A DNA stretch of 64,000 bases from Eriocheir sinensis (Eukaryota; Arthropoda; Malacostraca; Decapoda; Varunidae). A model generated the notes under the pieces. That model was not told where the DNA came from and made no database searches. It saw only the letters and a list, made by a program, of their open reading frames with translations. Below are positions 1 to 15,531 of the stretch, piece after piece (position 1 is the first letter of the stretch; every line of letters begins with the position of its first letter). The translations under genes were made by a program, and so were the position numbers. Location of the stretch: positions 11,286,430 through 11,350,429 of the forward strand of contig NC_066509.1 in assembly GCF_024679095.1 (NCBI RefSeq), read 5' to 3'.

Positions 1-662
1 TTATGTCCTTGTGTCCTTGTTCGTTCGCGCGGCCTTGTTGGCAAGGCCGCCGGCGGGGTCAGGAGGGGCGGTGATGGCGGAAGATGAGTAATGGAGATGT
101 TGGGTCCCCGCGAGCTGCTGCAAGAAAGAAATCATGATAGATAGCTGTGGCCTCGGAAATGTTAGGATTGAAATGACAGGGAAGGAAGTTTGGAAGCGAA
201 ATAATAAATGTTGGAAAACAGTGCCTAGTTGCTATTAAAATTATATAAAAAAAATGCAAGCGGACTTAATTGGTAGCAGAATGAAAGGAATTCTAGGAAG
301 AAGAAAAAGGAATAATGGAAGCAGATACACAGACAAAAAAATATAGAATAGTCAAGTATCTAGTTGCCAATGAATCGTGAAATACAACGCTACGAACAAC
401 AAGGGAAGTTTGAAGGTGTAGGGATGTAGAAAGGCTTAATGATGATGTCAGACTGGTGGTGGTGGTGGTTAAGGACATAAATCAGAACACATGAGGATAA
501 GTCTATGGGAAGGAAAACCCATCTGATCGTAACCGAGAATGACGAGGAGTTTGGGGCGAGTTGAAGGGAACAGATTGAACTGCTGACGGGGGCGGAAGAG
601 GACTTGTGGAGGAGAGGAAGCACGTTGAGTCTTGATGGACGCCGGGGCTCCATGACTCTGGC

Positions 663-917
<255 letters not shown>

Positions 918-987
918 CAGATGTCCCATGTGAATAAATATATATATCAAGTTGTCAAGCTGGACTGAAATGTTCCCATAGGTCTTT

Positions 988-1174
<187 letters not shown>

Positions 1175-1518
1175 ATTTAAACAAATTTTTACAAAAAAAG
1201 GAGGCTCAAAATTACACTTTTTAGGTATAGTTATTCTAAGAGCCTGCGTATGGGACAAATTGAATTGTCGAATGTTTGAAACATACAATCATACAAATAC
1301 AAAATACGAAAAAGTAAAGAAAAACATGTAAAAACAATATGGAATAATGTCAGTTTGTCACTTTATATTTATAGTTCATAGCACTAGCGCACTTGGGTGT
1401 CCCTCACGCCACCTGTGAGCAGCCAGCTTCACCTGCTGCGTGCTCATGTTCTCCACTTGGGGAGTGGCTGCCGTGAACATGTTCCACAGGTGTGTGGTCC
1501 TGGCTGTGCTCTCTCTGT

Positions 1519-1810
<292 letters not shown>

Positions 1811-2218
1811 ATTTCACAGAACTTGTCAATAATGAAGCAAATTTATTCATGACCTAAAAGTTGAGTGATAAAACTGAGATTAAGGAGGAACAGCACGTGT
1901 AGGCGCGGCCCGAGAGAGCTGGACAGGACATTTGAAAAGGGAGCTAATTAAAGGTGAGCTAATTAACATATTTATGGGAGGGAGGAACAAAACACTACCA
2001 TGAATCCTTAGGTTTTTCATTCTTCATCGTCTCGGTAATTTAGAGGCAAAAACAAAGATATCCGACGGTAAACGCAAAGGGTGGTTCTGAGTAGACGGAA
2101 AAATAAATAAAATGTTAATCTAATTAATGAAACGTTATTAATTGATTGTGTTGAATATGATGGTAGCAGCACGAGAAAAGCAGTGGTCATGTAGTAACAA
2201 CAGCAGGAGCAACAGTGA

Positions 2219-2256
<38 letters not shown>

Positions 2257-2260
2257 ATAG
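2219..2260. repeat. TAG trinucleotide tract
   Basis: About 13 TAG units in a wider region (2160-2480) of imperfect TAG/GGA repeats. Confidence 0.95.
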
Positions 2261-3248
2261 GAATAGCTGAAGGAGGAGGAGGTAAAAGGCAAAGTCGCTC
2301 TAAATATCAGGAGAGGAAAAAGACGAAGGAAAGGAGGAAAGGAGGAGGAGCAAAAGAAGGAGAACAAGGAATAGTCGGTGTACGAACAATAGTAGCTGAA
2401 CCTTTAGTAGTGATAATAGAAGTAGCAGTTGTTTTCGTTGTAGTAGTAGCAGTAGTAGTGCCAGTTGTTGTTGTAGCCAGCGTTGTGCACTCATAAGCCT
2501 CAGTCTGCAGCCGTCCTCCCGGTGCTCCCCTTCCCCTCACTATCAAGAGGAGGCGCGGGTCGCGTGGCTGGTCTTCGCCTTGTAATTGAGCGGCGGCTAA
2601 ACAATGGGATTTAATCAAGGGGAAATAAATGCATACCCGAGTGTTTTTCCTTATTCACATTCACTTAAAAAGAAGGAAGACGGGGTTTGTTATTTTTTAG
2701 ATGTGCATGTGTACTATAGTGGACCACAAGTACGTACATGCGTGTGTGTGTGTGTGTGTGTGTGAGTTTTGGTAGCAGTAGTTGTAGTGGTAGTAGTATT
2801 TTTATAGTAGTAGTAGTAGTAGTAATAGGAATATGAATAAGTATAGTGGTAGCTAGTATAGCAGTCGTAACAATAATAGTAGTAGTCCATGGAAGAAGAA
2901 GGAGGATTAGGAGGAGGAGGAGGAAAAGGAGGAGGAGGAGGAGCAGCAGAAGCAGGAAGAGTTGTGGTTGAAGAGTTTTGGTAAATAAAAAAAATAAAAA
3001 ATCATGAGAGGATAATTCTTTTGTGGTGTTGATGTGTTGACTCGGACCAACTCACAGTAAATTGGCTTTAGCGGCGCCGGTGTGGTGGCGCCGCAAGGTG
3101 ATGAATGGGCGTTTGAATCCATAGAACCTTTGATGAATTCCGCTCCTCTGTTTGATAATATTTATTTATTTTTTTTCATCTGTCTGTTCCATCTTCCCTA
3201 AACTCACTCGCCGTTATTCTCCTCCCTTTGTTTGGTCTTTCATCATAA

Positions 3249-3572
<324 letters not shown>

Positions 3573-4724
3573 TATAGAAATTGTTGTATAATCGATTGGT
3601 GGAAGAATGTTTTGTAGTACGTACAGTTTAGGAAAATTTCGAAAATAAACAAAACGAAAAGGAATGGAAAATGTCACAACGAACATTCAGCGCATGAAGA
3701 AAAAAGAAATAGAAACGCATGGTAAAGAAAAAAACTCATATTTCCACGTTCTACTTCGATTTATTTTCCTCGCCATAAATTAAACCGACAAACTTTAACC
3801 ATACATTTAAATTTACCTATTTTAATGTCCTTTTCCAAACACACACAAAGGGAGAGAAAAAAAAGCAAAGGAAAGATCTTACTTAATATGTAAACCGTAA
3901 ATAATAGCTGGTGTTTTTGCATAAGACAACTTTTTTAGAAACAACTAATACTCATTTTTTTCTTTCCTTGCACCAAAATATAAATAATTCATAATAACGC
4001 GCGGTACAACATATTACGACTTTTTCTCTTATTTTCATCCACATTTTTTTTTTCTGTGAGGGCATTTGAGGGGAATGTGGAGTGAAGTGGAGTCGAGTGG
4101 AGCAGTGTGATGCAGGAGAAATGGCTATATCGCAATAGGCGGGTGGATGGTGGCGGTGTAGTGAGTGGGGCAAGTAGAGAGGTGGAAGGGGTGGGTAGGG
4201 CTGTGCAGGAGGAGTAGGTGGGTGGCGGGGTGGCTCGGTTGTGAAGTGAGTGAGTCTATTGATTGTGTCGCCCTCCCGTCCCCCTTCCCGGCCGTCTGTA
4301 TGTCAGGGGCTGTATTTGTAGTTGTGATTAGGAACGTATGTTTTGGTAGCGCTGGTAGTAGGGTGCCTATACGCTCCCGGCTCTGATGATGGTAGTGAGG
4401 AAGATGTCGTGGTAGTTAAGCTGCTGGTGGTGGACATTGTTTGATGGTGACGGTATTAATAATCGTGACAGTGGTGATGGTTGTAATGGTGAGAAGCTGG
4501 TGGTGAAAGTAGTAGTTGTGCTGGTAATTATAATGGTGGTATTGGTGGTGATGGTTGTTGTTTTAGTGGCCGTGTGTATAAGGGTCGATATTTGTATTAC
4601 ATTCGCGTTGTTTTCAAGATCGTTAAAGGATGGATGAGATGAACAATGAAAATATATTAAGAAAAATATATATTTTTCCGTAGCTAAAATAGTTTGTTCT
4701 CCAAAGTTGAAATTGTATTCACGT

Positions 4725-5127
<403 letters not shown>

Positions 5128-5583
5128 GGGAAAAAAGAACTCATTTACGCCCGCATTTCGCATGGAGCCGCTGCATGCCTACTTTGCGTCAGGTATTCTC
5201 CCATTCGTCTGTATCCTTCTATTATGAAAAAGAGCCAGAAGAAGCACGAGACGCACGCCTGCACGCGGCAAAGAAAGATCCTCCCGCACGGTCGTCATTG
5301 TACGTTCGGGCTGCAAATAATTGTTTACCCTCCTACACGGCGAGGCTCGTGGCTTTGAAAGAAACCTGAAAACAAAACCCGAGAAAAAAAATGCTGGAGA
5401 TTAAAGTTTCGTTTCCTTTTCACCAGCCGCCCTAATTTTCATACCATTTGTCCCCGGAATCCTACCTTGCGTATTCATGGAAGCCGGTTCTCTTTTTTTT
5501 CTTCTTTTCGGTCTAAGGGAAAGAGAAAAGGGTATGAAATTGATCTGGAACCATGCACTTGTTTAAAGGTGTATTTGGTTATT

Positions 5584-5749
<166 letters not shown>

Positions 5750-6576
5750 AGTAAAAAAAAGTCTTAGTTGAAAACGCTGCTAGTTTCAATGCCGGCGCAA
5801 AAATAAAAAATAAAAATAAAAAAGTTTTGTCATCCGAAAACAATACATCTCGCTAACGCGGCTGGTAAAAAATGATCTATTTCTACTACAACTTGAAATT
5901 TCAGATAGGGGAAAGAAAACCCAATCCATCAAATCATAAATCACTTTGGTCATTGGAGAATTGGTTTGGAACTCATGTACATAGCGCTAGAAATGTCCCC
6001 CTCAGTGTGGTAAATTTGTGAATCCACCCAATTTACACCGTGATCCATTTTATTCCTGTAAGGGCCGATGGGTGAAGGTTTTGAACTCACTTCCACAGCA
6101 CCAAAAACACCCGCCCTTCCTGTATTAAATCTGTATATTCACCTAATTTCCGTTCCACCATCGAGAACCTTTCAGGGTATTGAACAAACCACTCTACCAC
6201 CACCTCCACCACCACCACACGGGGAGACACTGAGGCGCTACGTTCTCTCATCTCACACTGCCATCACCAGTGTCCCTCTTCCCCACATACCTTCCCTTCC
6301 TCCCTCCCTCTTCCCTCTCACGCCTCACCATCTCTATTCAGTCCCGCCTCCTTCCCTCTCCGGCACCTCCCCATCCTTCCCCGACATCCGCCGCCTCCAA
6401 ACCAATTCTATTATCCGGGGAAGTCTCCACTCTCGGTTGATCTCATTACCAAAACAATTATATCAAGTCTGTGTCGTTGCAGCCCAGGTGGCCGACTCGA
6501 GGCGGTCCCCTGTTCCCCGGAGATGTCTTACGCAGGGTACACCAAGGGGAGAGCTTAGTACCCCCTTTCCCCCCCC

Positions 6577-6910
<334 letters not shown>

Positions 6911-8186
6911 GGACAAAGCTTAATACACACCCAAGCACGCAGAAGGAGGAGGAGAAAGGACTCTCTCTCCCCCTAAAAGGAATAATCTCTTATATGCACA
7001 GTCCACTGCACACACGCGCTGGACCTTTGATACGGCACTCTGGAATTTTTCCCAGACTTCCACTCGCCATTAATTAGAGAACTTTTGTCTCGCTGCTCTT
7101 CAGGTGATGACTATTGCCCGTGCAAGGAGCCGTCGGGAAGGAGTGGTGGTGTGCCTTGGATTGCTGGAGGCTTTTCTTTCTGTTAAGCCAGGGGCGAGAA
7201 CATAAGCGACAAAAAGACGGAGGGAAGAAAGAAGTCGCGGAAGGAGAAGGAGGAGGGAGAGGAGGAGGAGCGGGACGGTGGATGCATTAAGGGAGGAGAA
7301 GAGGGATATTGGAGGGAGGGACAAGCGAGGGGATGGCCGGATTATGGAAGATGAATTAATGTGGGAATGTGTCAGGAGAGAGGAGTAGTAATAAAGGGAA
7401 GGTGAATAGACCGAATCATCTGCGGGTCACTAAATCACGCACTTATTATCTGAGGTTGTATACTCTTCACGCCTCTAGTAACGTCTTGAGCATGTTAGTC
7501 TCATTCTTATTTTCAGCCCTTACCTTTTTTCTTCTTTAATAACGTTATCTGTATTCTGGACGCGCCGAAAATACACAGTGAATAGTCTGTCATCTGTAAG
7601 TAGATAACAGCGAAAAAGAAAGCTGCAGTTAGTTTACATTGCTAATCATGCCCTGAAAATACGCAGCGAAAACAAGTCTCTCAGATAACCAAAATGAATG
7701 GGAAAAAAAAAAATACAGAACACACGTCAGGATCACAACGCCAAGCCAAAACAAGAGACTGCATCAATAAGGCGACGTCTTTAGATTTCTCAGAGCCGCG
7801 ACCCTCTTGATGTCCGTGTTCCTTTTGTGAGCACCTTTGTAGCTCGGCGGGAGTTCGAGGTTTCTGTTCAGCTGCTTCTGGCGGCGGGGGCGGCGGTGAC
7901 AACGGCTGCAGTGGTGGTATTGGGTGATGGGTGAAAGGTGATGGCACGGGGCGAAGATAGAGAGGAGAGTGAAAGAGGGAGATGAATATAGATGACCAGG
8001 GAGAGGAGAGGGGCGCTATAGTTATTGGGGGTGGGATAAGAAGGGAGAAAGGGAGGCAAGATTTGGAATGCGTGGGGGAATGGGAGATAGAGAAGGGATG
8101 TGGAGAATGGGATGAAGAGAGAAGAAAGGTAGAGACAGGGAGTGGAGAGGGGGAAAGGGAATGAGGTGAAGGGATGGAAACAGAGG

Positions 8187-8187
<1 letters not shown>

Positions 8188-8236
<49 letters not shown>
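8188..8236. repeat. TG tract, 49 bp
   Basis: Perfect TG repeat after a purine-rich stretch (7920-8180). Confidence 0.96.
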
Positions 8237-8238
<2 letters not shown>

Positions 8239-8830
8239 CCGGGAGCGCCTGGCTGCCTTTGGCGCTGGCTCTGTTGTTGTTTTTGTCAATCATGATAATG
8301 AATCTGCAGGGGATGAAGGCTCCATGCATAGTCGTGACGCAGGGAATTCCGCAAACCTTTTTTTTTTTTTTTGGCGTGAGGTGAAAAAAATATTTTGGCT
8401 ACCTGTTGTCGAATTGTTGGCGCTGATAGATAATTTAGCATGTAGATGGCTAATGCTGATTGATGGAAAAATACCTGTTGATTAATTTGGAGCTAATTGG
8501 AGTATCCCGAAAGGTAATACAAAAGGACTCGCTCGCATCCCGCATAATAAAATCCCCTGAACGGTTTGTCGTGCCTCATCAAAAGGGAGTCGTAATTATC
8601 TTACTTGTAATTGTTACTGACTGCGGGTTTTCTTTTTGGAAGCTTATATGGAATCGTTTTCGTCCAACCCGAGGCCACAGCACTGAATTCAGACGATTTT
8701 TCAATTTTTTTCCTCCAAATTTGACTGACAGGATTCAATAATTTTATATTGAACGAAATATTTTTTGTTTGTAAGTTTTGGAACTGTTATTTTTCAGACT
8801 TAAAAGAAAGCGTTGGATTTCCTTATACAG

Positions 8831-8831
<1 letters not shown>

Positions 8832-8897
<66 letters not shown>
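8832..8897. repeat. CA tract, 66 bp
   Basis: Perfect AC repeat about 450 bp before exon 1. Confidence 0.96.
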
Positions 8898-8899
<2 letters not shown>

Positions 8900-9345
8900 T
8901 CAGAATAATTTCCTTTATAAGTCACCTTGGAAACTATTATTAATTAACCTTTGTAGATGTTAAGCCAAAAACAACAAAATTACATTAAGGTTGACAATCG
9001 GGTATTATAACTATCACTGCAGGATTTGCGGACTTTAATTAAAAGACCGTAATCCCCGGAAATTAAACTCATAAATCTATATTTCGCTTCTCCCCACAGG
9101 TGTACTTCTCTTCTGTCATAAACCCTTTCTCTGTATTTCAAACTCTATCTTCCCTCCACTCCATTCTCTCTTTCTTTCTCATTTTCCACTTCCTCGTAAT
9201 CATCGCTCTTGTCTTCCTCCTTCACTCAGTCTTTATTTGATCCCTGCTTTCCTCTCCTTCAGTACCGCTATTGTCGTCCTTCTCCTGCTCCTCTTCCTCC
9301 ACCTCCTCTTGATTCCCATCTAATCCCCCTTCTCTTCCCCTACAG

Positions 9346-9498
9346 TGGCACCGTCGGCCGTGGAGTTGCTGGGTCGGGGCCGTGAGGGCTTGCTGGAGGT
9401 GAGCGAGGGGGAGGAGGTGACGCTGGAGTGCCGAGTCGAGGACGCCAAGCCGGTCGCCGAAGTGATGTGGTTCAAGAATGACCAGGAGATCCATTTAG
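9346..9498 (+). CDS. sns: Exon 1 (local): N-terminal half of Ig domain A
   Basis: The acceptor is a CT-rich tract ending in CTACAG at 9340-9345; the donor is G|GTGAGT at 9499. Length 153 nt, phase 1 at both ends. The product begins APSAVELLGRG, then the B-strand EEVTLEC with the first disulfide Cys, then AKPVAEVMWFKND with the core Trp, and stops at EIHL before the second half of the domain. This matches the second Ig of SNS-type proteins (x-A-K-P-x-A-x-x-x-W pattern). The frame could be extended past the donor to 9572, but the canonical GTGAGT and the fit of the following exon argue for splicing. The pyrimidine-rich stretch before it, about 9100-9345, is unusually long for a polypyrimidine tract. 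Confidence 0.9.
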
Positions 9499-10250
9499 GT
9501 GAGTCCCGAGGAAGATTTGTTGGATTCACCCTTAGAGCTGATGGACCCGCTACACGCACGTGGATCCACTGATTAAATTACTGAGGGTATCCTTTTTTAT
9601 TTTGTTGTTGTTGTTGTTGTGTCGTGAATATCCATTTGTAGCTTACTATTCATGTTTCCCTAGCTTCATTGCTCAGTCTTATACTTTTCATTATTTCCAC
9701 TTGCTCTCAGTATCCATACAGTATGCAATCGTGTTTCTCTTTCTTTTCCAATCTTGTATGTCGCGTTATTTTCATTCACCTTTCCATTCACCGTCCTCAC
9801 CAACCCACATTTTTGCTCCTACCGTTTTCCGTTTCTCTCGTTATATTTTTTTTCCACGGACACGCTTTCTTTTCATCCTGTAACGATTTTTGCTTCACTT
9901 TCTTTTCTTTCCTGCCTTCACTAACAGTCACTACATCTTTTTCTCGCGACTCTATCTCTGGCATCCGTCCATCCCTCATTCCTGCGTCCATCAGTAGCTG
10001 TAGTGGTGTGAGAAGCCGCCACTGTGAGCTTCCGTCCCCCGCCGCGGCAAGGTGTCAAAGGGAGGCCAGGGGGAGGTCCTGCCTTTGTGCGAGGGACTGT
10101 GGGGACGGTAGAACGGGGGCGTGGGAGTGGCGGAGACAGAATAGAGGACGTGGCTTGAAAGATTGACGAGTAGACTGCTGAATGGTTCTTATGGATAACC
10201 GTGTCTGTGTGTTAGGAAGGTGTGTGTGTGGGGAGGGGGTGGGGTAAGCT

Positions 10251-10279
10251 GAGTGTGTGTGTGTGTGTGTGTGTGTGTA
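10251..10279. repeat. TG tract, 29 bp
   Basis: Short TG repeat following a G-rich segment. Confidence 0.9.
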
Positions 10280-10830
10280 TGAGTTGAGGCGGATTTTTTA
10301 TTTGTAACCTCAAAATTGATTACTGTCGTGGTGAAGAGCAAGATATCGCAATCATGTCAATTATGTGGTTAAGAAAATAAGTGTGGTGCATTTTCCGCTT
10401 ATTTCAAGGTCACAATCATCACCAGTGCGGAAGCTGAACTTTCCCACACTTATTACGAGAGTGTGCAAGGTATTACCACTTCATTGATAACTTTCCGCAA
10501 CATAATTCTCATTTATGTCCGGTAAGTGCTTATTAAACGCAAAGCCAGGTAGGAAAGGATCGACTTTGAAGAAAAAGTTCAGTAGGAAGTGAGAATATGT
10601 GCATGGGAGAATCGTTAAGTGCGTTGTATGTTATTTGAGTCATTATCAGCCTTTCGTGTTTCAGTGTTCATTCAAACCTTGAGTGTGAGAGCGTTTACAC
10701 ATATTAAACTTAAATATATTGCACATAGTTTATTGTAATCAAGTTCACATGTTTTGTTTGATAAGTAACTGTTTGCCATTACTACGTACTGACTTGTATT
10801 GTTCTGAAACTGAATTAAACAAAACTAAAC

Positions 10831-10832
<2 letters not shown>

Positions 10833-10900
<68 letters not shown>
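10833..10900. repeat. GA tract, 68 bp
   Basis: Perfect GA repeat in intron 1. Confidence 0.96.
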
Positions 10901-10903
<3 letters not shown>

Positions 10904-11348
10904 TTGTTGCGAATTATCTTCCCGCGGCATTCCACGGCTTAGCTCCTACACCGCCGCATCATACCAACCATCTCTCTGCTCTTTCATAAATTGCATTACA
11001 GTTGCCCTGCTGAGGCTACGGAATTTTTGGGCTGAGGGAAAAATTCGCTATTGCGTTGTAATTTCAGAAATTCAGCTCTAATTTGCAGTAGGACTTCATT
11101 CTGCACAGCGAGAAAACAGCCATTCTTCATCTGGGATTCCTGCAGCAGCGCCGGGCGAAGCTGTGCAAATTTCTCTTCGTCTTTTGTTTGCTTTGTCCCT
11201 CAGTCGTGTGCCATTATGCATGTTTGTGGTAGTCAAGGGTTTGGAGTTTGACTTTCTTTTGTAGTGGTGCTTTTGTTGTTATTGCCCTCGCCACATTCGC
11301 CACCACTGTTTCTGCGGCTTCTATCTGATGATGCGCTGTGTTTCTAAA

Positions 11349-11388
11349 AGTAGTAGTAGTAGTTGTAGTAGTAGTAGTAGTAGTAGCA
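11349..11388. repeat. TAG trinucleotide tract
   Basis: About 13 TAG units with one TTG variant. Confidence 0.93.
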
Positions 11389-13576
11389 ACAGTTAGCGAC
11401 ACTTAAGCGAAACGTTCACCTGCAGGATAACACGAATATGGTGCATTTCATTTCGTTCATTCAGGAATATTTGAAAATTAGACATCTTTATTATGGCGCT
11501 TCGGGATTAAACCCAAACCCCAATTTATTTTTTCTATTCGTCCTTTAAATTTAGCAATCTTTTTCCTGAATGCCAAAACAGTGTAAAAGGAGTGAGATTA
11601 CGGCCTGGCTTTAATACGAGTTTGATAAATGTAAAATATATGTGTGGGTGTTAGAGGGAAGAGCAGTCTGAAAAGCAAACCCACAAAAACGTCGAAATTA
11701 TAAATTATATGAGAGAGAGAGAGAGACAAAAGTTACTCAAAATTATTTAGTTTTAATCATCTTGTTTATATCCAAAGAGTCTGATGTTTTACTTTTTGCT
11801 CAGATGTTCATTCTTTGCCCAACGTAATATTTGACAATGGCCTCTCATAATTTGGAAACTGCTTTAAATATCAGTGAATATTAAAAGCTTTTCACTCGTG
11901 CCAACCACTTGGTTTGATGTCCCGTAAGTAGGTTCTTATTTGGTTACCAGTACGCGTCAGCCAGTCAGTTCATATGAAGCTCCGAAACCACAAATGAAGC
12001 CTCGTTATTTCGACTCATTGACTGGTGCCTATGATCTACTCGCCCGCTTGTTAACACGCGTCAGACAAGTACTGGCTGAAGGCTTTGCCGCTGCTCTGTT
12101 TTCCGCTTAGTCTGTTTGTGTTTGCTTCTCTTTTATTTATCTGCGGCAGGATGCTGAATATTGGTGTGTAAATTGTTTCATCGTGTATCAGCCACTTAGG
12201 CAGCGGTGAGTTTATTCCTTTTCATTTTCATTTTAATTCCATGTTTGATGTTATTAACTGTTTAATATTCATAGTTTAATGCTCACAACATCGTTAGTGC
12301 TAAGCCTTAATTCTTCAAAGGCTCATATCGGTAAATAACACGTATTTTCTCTCCATTAGTTCACAAACATGAAGTAAAGGATGTCACCACTAACATGACT
12401 GCAATATCAGTGTTTCTTTACATACTCAAATGTTTAAACCTTACTTATTTTCAAACACATGCAGTGGCTGAAAATAGAAATTCCTTGGTTGCCATTTACT
12501 TGTCGTTTTTTGTGTGACTTCGTGCCAAAAAGTGCAGCATGAGTCGTGGGTTCGCGGCGATGAAAGTCAAGGACGGCGCCAAAAACATAACATCTTTGCG
12601 GCCAACAACGGGCCACAGCAGGGCACAGAGCACGGCCGTTAGAGGTGGAAGTATTATTCATGGATGGACATCATCGTCAGGCGGAGGACAGAACGTGGAC
12701 ATATTTGCTTAATGTATCCATATAGGGCGAGGTCTGGCACGGGGAATAATGTTTCATAACTCTGTTTGCCTTATGAAAATTAGATTTGTGTTTTGGGGAC
12801 GCAAAGAATACATAATGGGGCCCCGCGTGGTGGCTGTGTTTTGTGAATGTTCCCGGTACTGCGGCGTTCCCTAATGACCCGCTCCCTGCCCGCTCCCCGG
12901 TACCTTCTGCTCATTTTCCAGACTTTCTTGATATCCCGGGTGCACCTTTAATCCTTTTTTCCATGGCCAGAGCAGCGCCAGTGCTTCTTCGCGTCCCTTA
13001 CATTGCGTTGGGCCGCCACGCCTCAGGTCTTAAGCCCCCCAGACCCACACTTTTCCTCCCCTGTTTGTGTCTGGCTTCAGTGTTGGCTTTTCTTCATTTC
13101 GTTGAGTCTGTTGCTCTATCCAGGATTTCAAATGCATCACTCCCTTAATACCTTTCCAGAGTCTTCTTTTTTTCTTCTTTTTGATGCACCTCTCCTCCTC
13201 CTCCTCCTCCTCCTCTCCCGCCTCTCCCTTAATCCAGGCTAAAATTGAAATTCGTCCTCTCCACCTCGCATTTCCTTCCTCTTTTGGTTGCTGCAAAATA
13301 TTTTCCTCGTTATTTAATTACCCTCGATCAAGAATTTTAAGGACAGTGGAATCTTGAATCAGGTTTCGCTTGTTATTTTATTTTTCGACGACCGTTTCTC
13401 CTCTCTCTCCATTTTCTCTATCCTCCTCCCCCTCCTTCCCTTCCTACTCCTCCATATCCCCCTCCTCCATCTCCTTCGCCTCCTATTCCTCCTCCTCCTC
13501 CTTCCCTTCCTTCTTTCTATTCCTTTCTCCCCCTGCTTTCTTTGTCTTTCCTCCTTAACCATCATTCCCAGTAACT

Positions 13577-13629
13577 TCCTCCTCCTCCTCCTCCTCCTTC
13601 TCCTCCTCCTCCTCCTCCTCCTCCTCCTC

Positions 13630-13665
<36 letters not shown>

Positions 13666-13711
13666 TTACTACTACTACTACTATTACTACTACTACTACT
13701 ACTACTATTAC
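13577..13711. repeat. TCC then TAC trinucleotide compound
   Basis: TCC units to 13630 change abruptly into TAC units to 13711 with two TAT variants; the surrounding 13380-13840 is pyrimidine-rich. A single C-to-A change in the unit, later expanded, would explain the junction. Confidence 0.94.
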
Positions 13712-14108
13712 TTTCTACATCATGCCCCTTGCCTTTCCTCTTCGTCCTCTGCGCTCCCTCCTTCCTCTGGTTCTCGCCTTCCTCCTCTCTCTGTTCCCTC
13801 TTTCCCCCTTGCCTCCTCACTCGGGTGTCTTCCTAACACAATAGGTCCTGGACGCAGGCGGTAACAACATTCATCATCGTGCACGCGCCACATTCATTGC
13901 CGGATCTGCGCTCATTATCCCCATAAATGAAGCCGAGGTGTCGAGGGAGAGGTGAGGAAGGTGGAGGTGCCGGCGCGGGAACGTTGAAAGAGGGGATCTT
14001 TCTTGTCTGGCCTCTCGGGGTGGGGGTTTGGAAAAAGTTTGAAGGGTTTTCCGAGTGTTTTCCATCTCTGCTATATTGCCGTACCGTGTTTTGGAGTGGT
14101 AAGCAACT

Positions 14109-14144
14109 GTATGTATGTATGTATGTATATATGTATGTATGTAT
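14109..14144. repeat. TATG tetranucleotide tract
   Basis: Nine ATGT units with one ATAT variant. Confidence 0.92.
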
Positions 14145-14250
14145 TCTCTAGCAAAGCATATCCATTAAAAAAATGCTTTCATACCTGGTTTTGCGACACC
14201 GCATATTTTGCTTAGCATGTAAAAGTTGTAAAATAAATTTGTTTATACTT

Positions 14251-15090
14251 GTAAAGTTAGCCGACCATTCACGCCATCAAACTTTCTCGAGGCAGCAGTA
14301 ACGCTTAGCCCGAAATGTCAAGTGAATATGTGTACAGTGAGGCGTTTGTTACTGCCTTCCCACGCTCATAAATCCTAAGTGATATGTGTCTTTGAGGAAG
14401 CACGAGCCGGAAGATATATGAAGTTAAGACGTTCAATCCTGCTTCCCTATATATGCTTTTGAAAGGTAACTGACGTATAGCTTGGTGTTCAAAGACGTGC
14501 ATGAAAAACGTTTAAAAATTCATGACAAGAGATCTTGGAGACATTAATTGGTAGTTTGTTCTTAACTTCCCATGAATATAACTCCAAAGCGAGACTTATC
14601 CTAATGTGATACCTGAAAGCAAATGCTGTTGAGCTTTGCCTTTCCAAACGAATATATTAGGAATGGCAGTTTGGGGAGTGCGGGATGAATAATAGTGACC
14701 ACAGTTGGACGCTTAATTCTGGCTTCCTACACGACGATATGAAGTGATAATTTTTAAGTGCAAAAGTGACCTGAGAAGAAACTTATCACATCTCCCCGCG
14801 CTCTTGAATGTGATGTGCCACTTATTTTAGAGAGGAAGTGGATATACAGTCAGGCATGTAATCCTACCATGTAATCCACATAAACCTCAAGTGGCGCTTT
14901 GAAAAGAATAAGTGACAATAATATATAGTTCAGCTTTTATTCAAGTCTCGCCTCGCACATAAATCTGAAGAGGCACGTATTTGAAGGCGAACGTTAAGTC
15001 AACATGTACAGTCAGACGCGTATCCCCGCCTTCCCTCACGTGAATTCGAAGTGACGTATCTCCCGAAATGATAAGTCACTTCACGGCTGT
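14251..15090. repeat. Degenerate tandem array, unit about 80 bp
   Basis: A recurring pattern of tACAGTcAGaCG, then CTTCC, then ATAAAT, GAAGTGa and finally GTGAC or similar. Clear copies have the ACAGT-like start at about 14333, 14701, 14846, 14926 and 15008; weaker ones start near 14251, 14419 and 14775. Spacings of 70-90 bp where adjacent. Identity between copies is about 55-70% by eye, so the array is old. It has no coding frame and no known family that I can name. Confidence 0.7.
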
Positions 15091-15459
15091 AGCGACGCCC
15101 CGGGAACCACCAGAGTCCCGAGCCCCCCACCACGTGACTGGCCTCCCAAGATAACCCTCAGAGGCCTCCCTTCCAGAGATCCAAGAAATAGAGTTATCAG
15201 TGGCACCCCCCGACGTCAGGTTATCTGGTTGTCCCATCGCAGGTATCCTCCGGCCCGCCCTCCTCCTCTTTCTCCTCTTTCCTCCTCCTCTTTCTCCTAA
15301 TCCTCCTCCTCTTCCCCCTCGTCCTCCTCCTCCTCTTCTTTTACCCTTCAGCCCATCATCCTTTCCATTCTCCTCATCTGCTTCAACATTTTATTTATTT
15401 TTTCTCTTTTGTATAATTCTCGCTCTCGAAACATTCAAGCTTGGATGGCCTTTTTTTTA

Positions 15460-15461
<2 letters not shown>

Positions 15462-15530
<69 letters not shown>
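15462..15530. repeat. TG tract, 69 bp
   Basis: Perfect TG repeat. Confidence 0.97.

Positions 15531-15531
<1 letters not shown>

Noticed and set aside
6000..6215. Possible tRNA-derived SINE (GGGTATTGAAC..CTACCACC ending)
   Set aside because: No A box and B box at correct spacing and no tail or target duplication could be shown.
10376..10454. 11-bp inverted repeat AATAAGTGTGG / CCACACTTATT with a 57-bp loop
   Set aside because: Perfect arms, but in AT-rich sequence of this size one such pair is not surprising and nothing nearby suggests a transposon.
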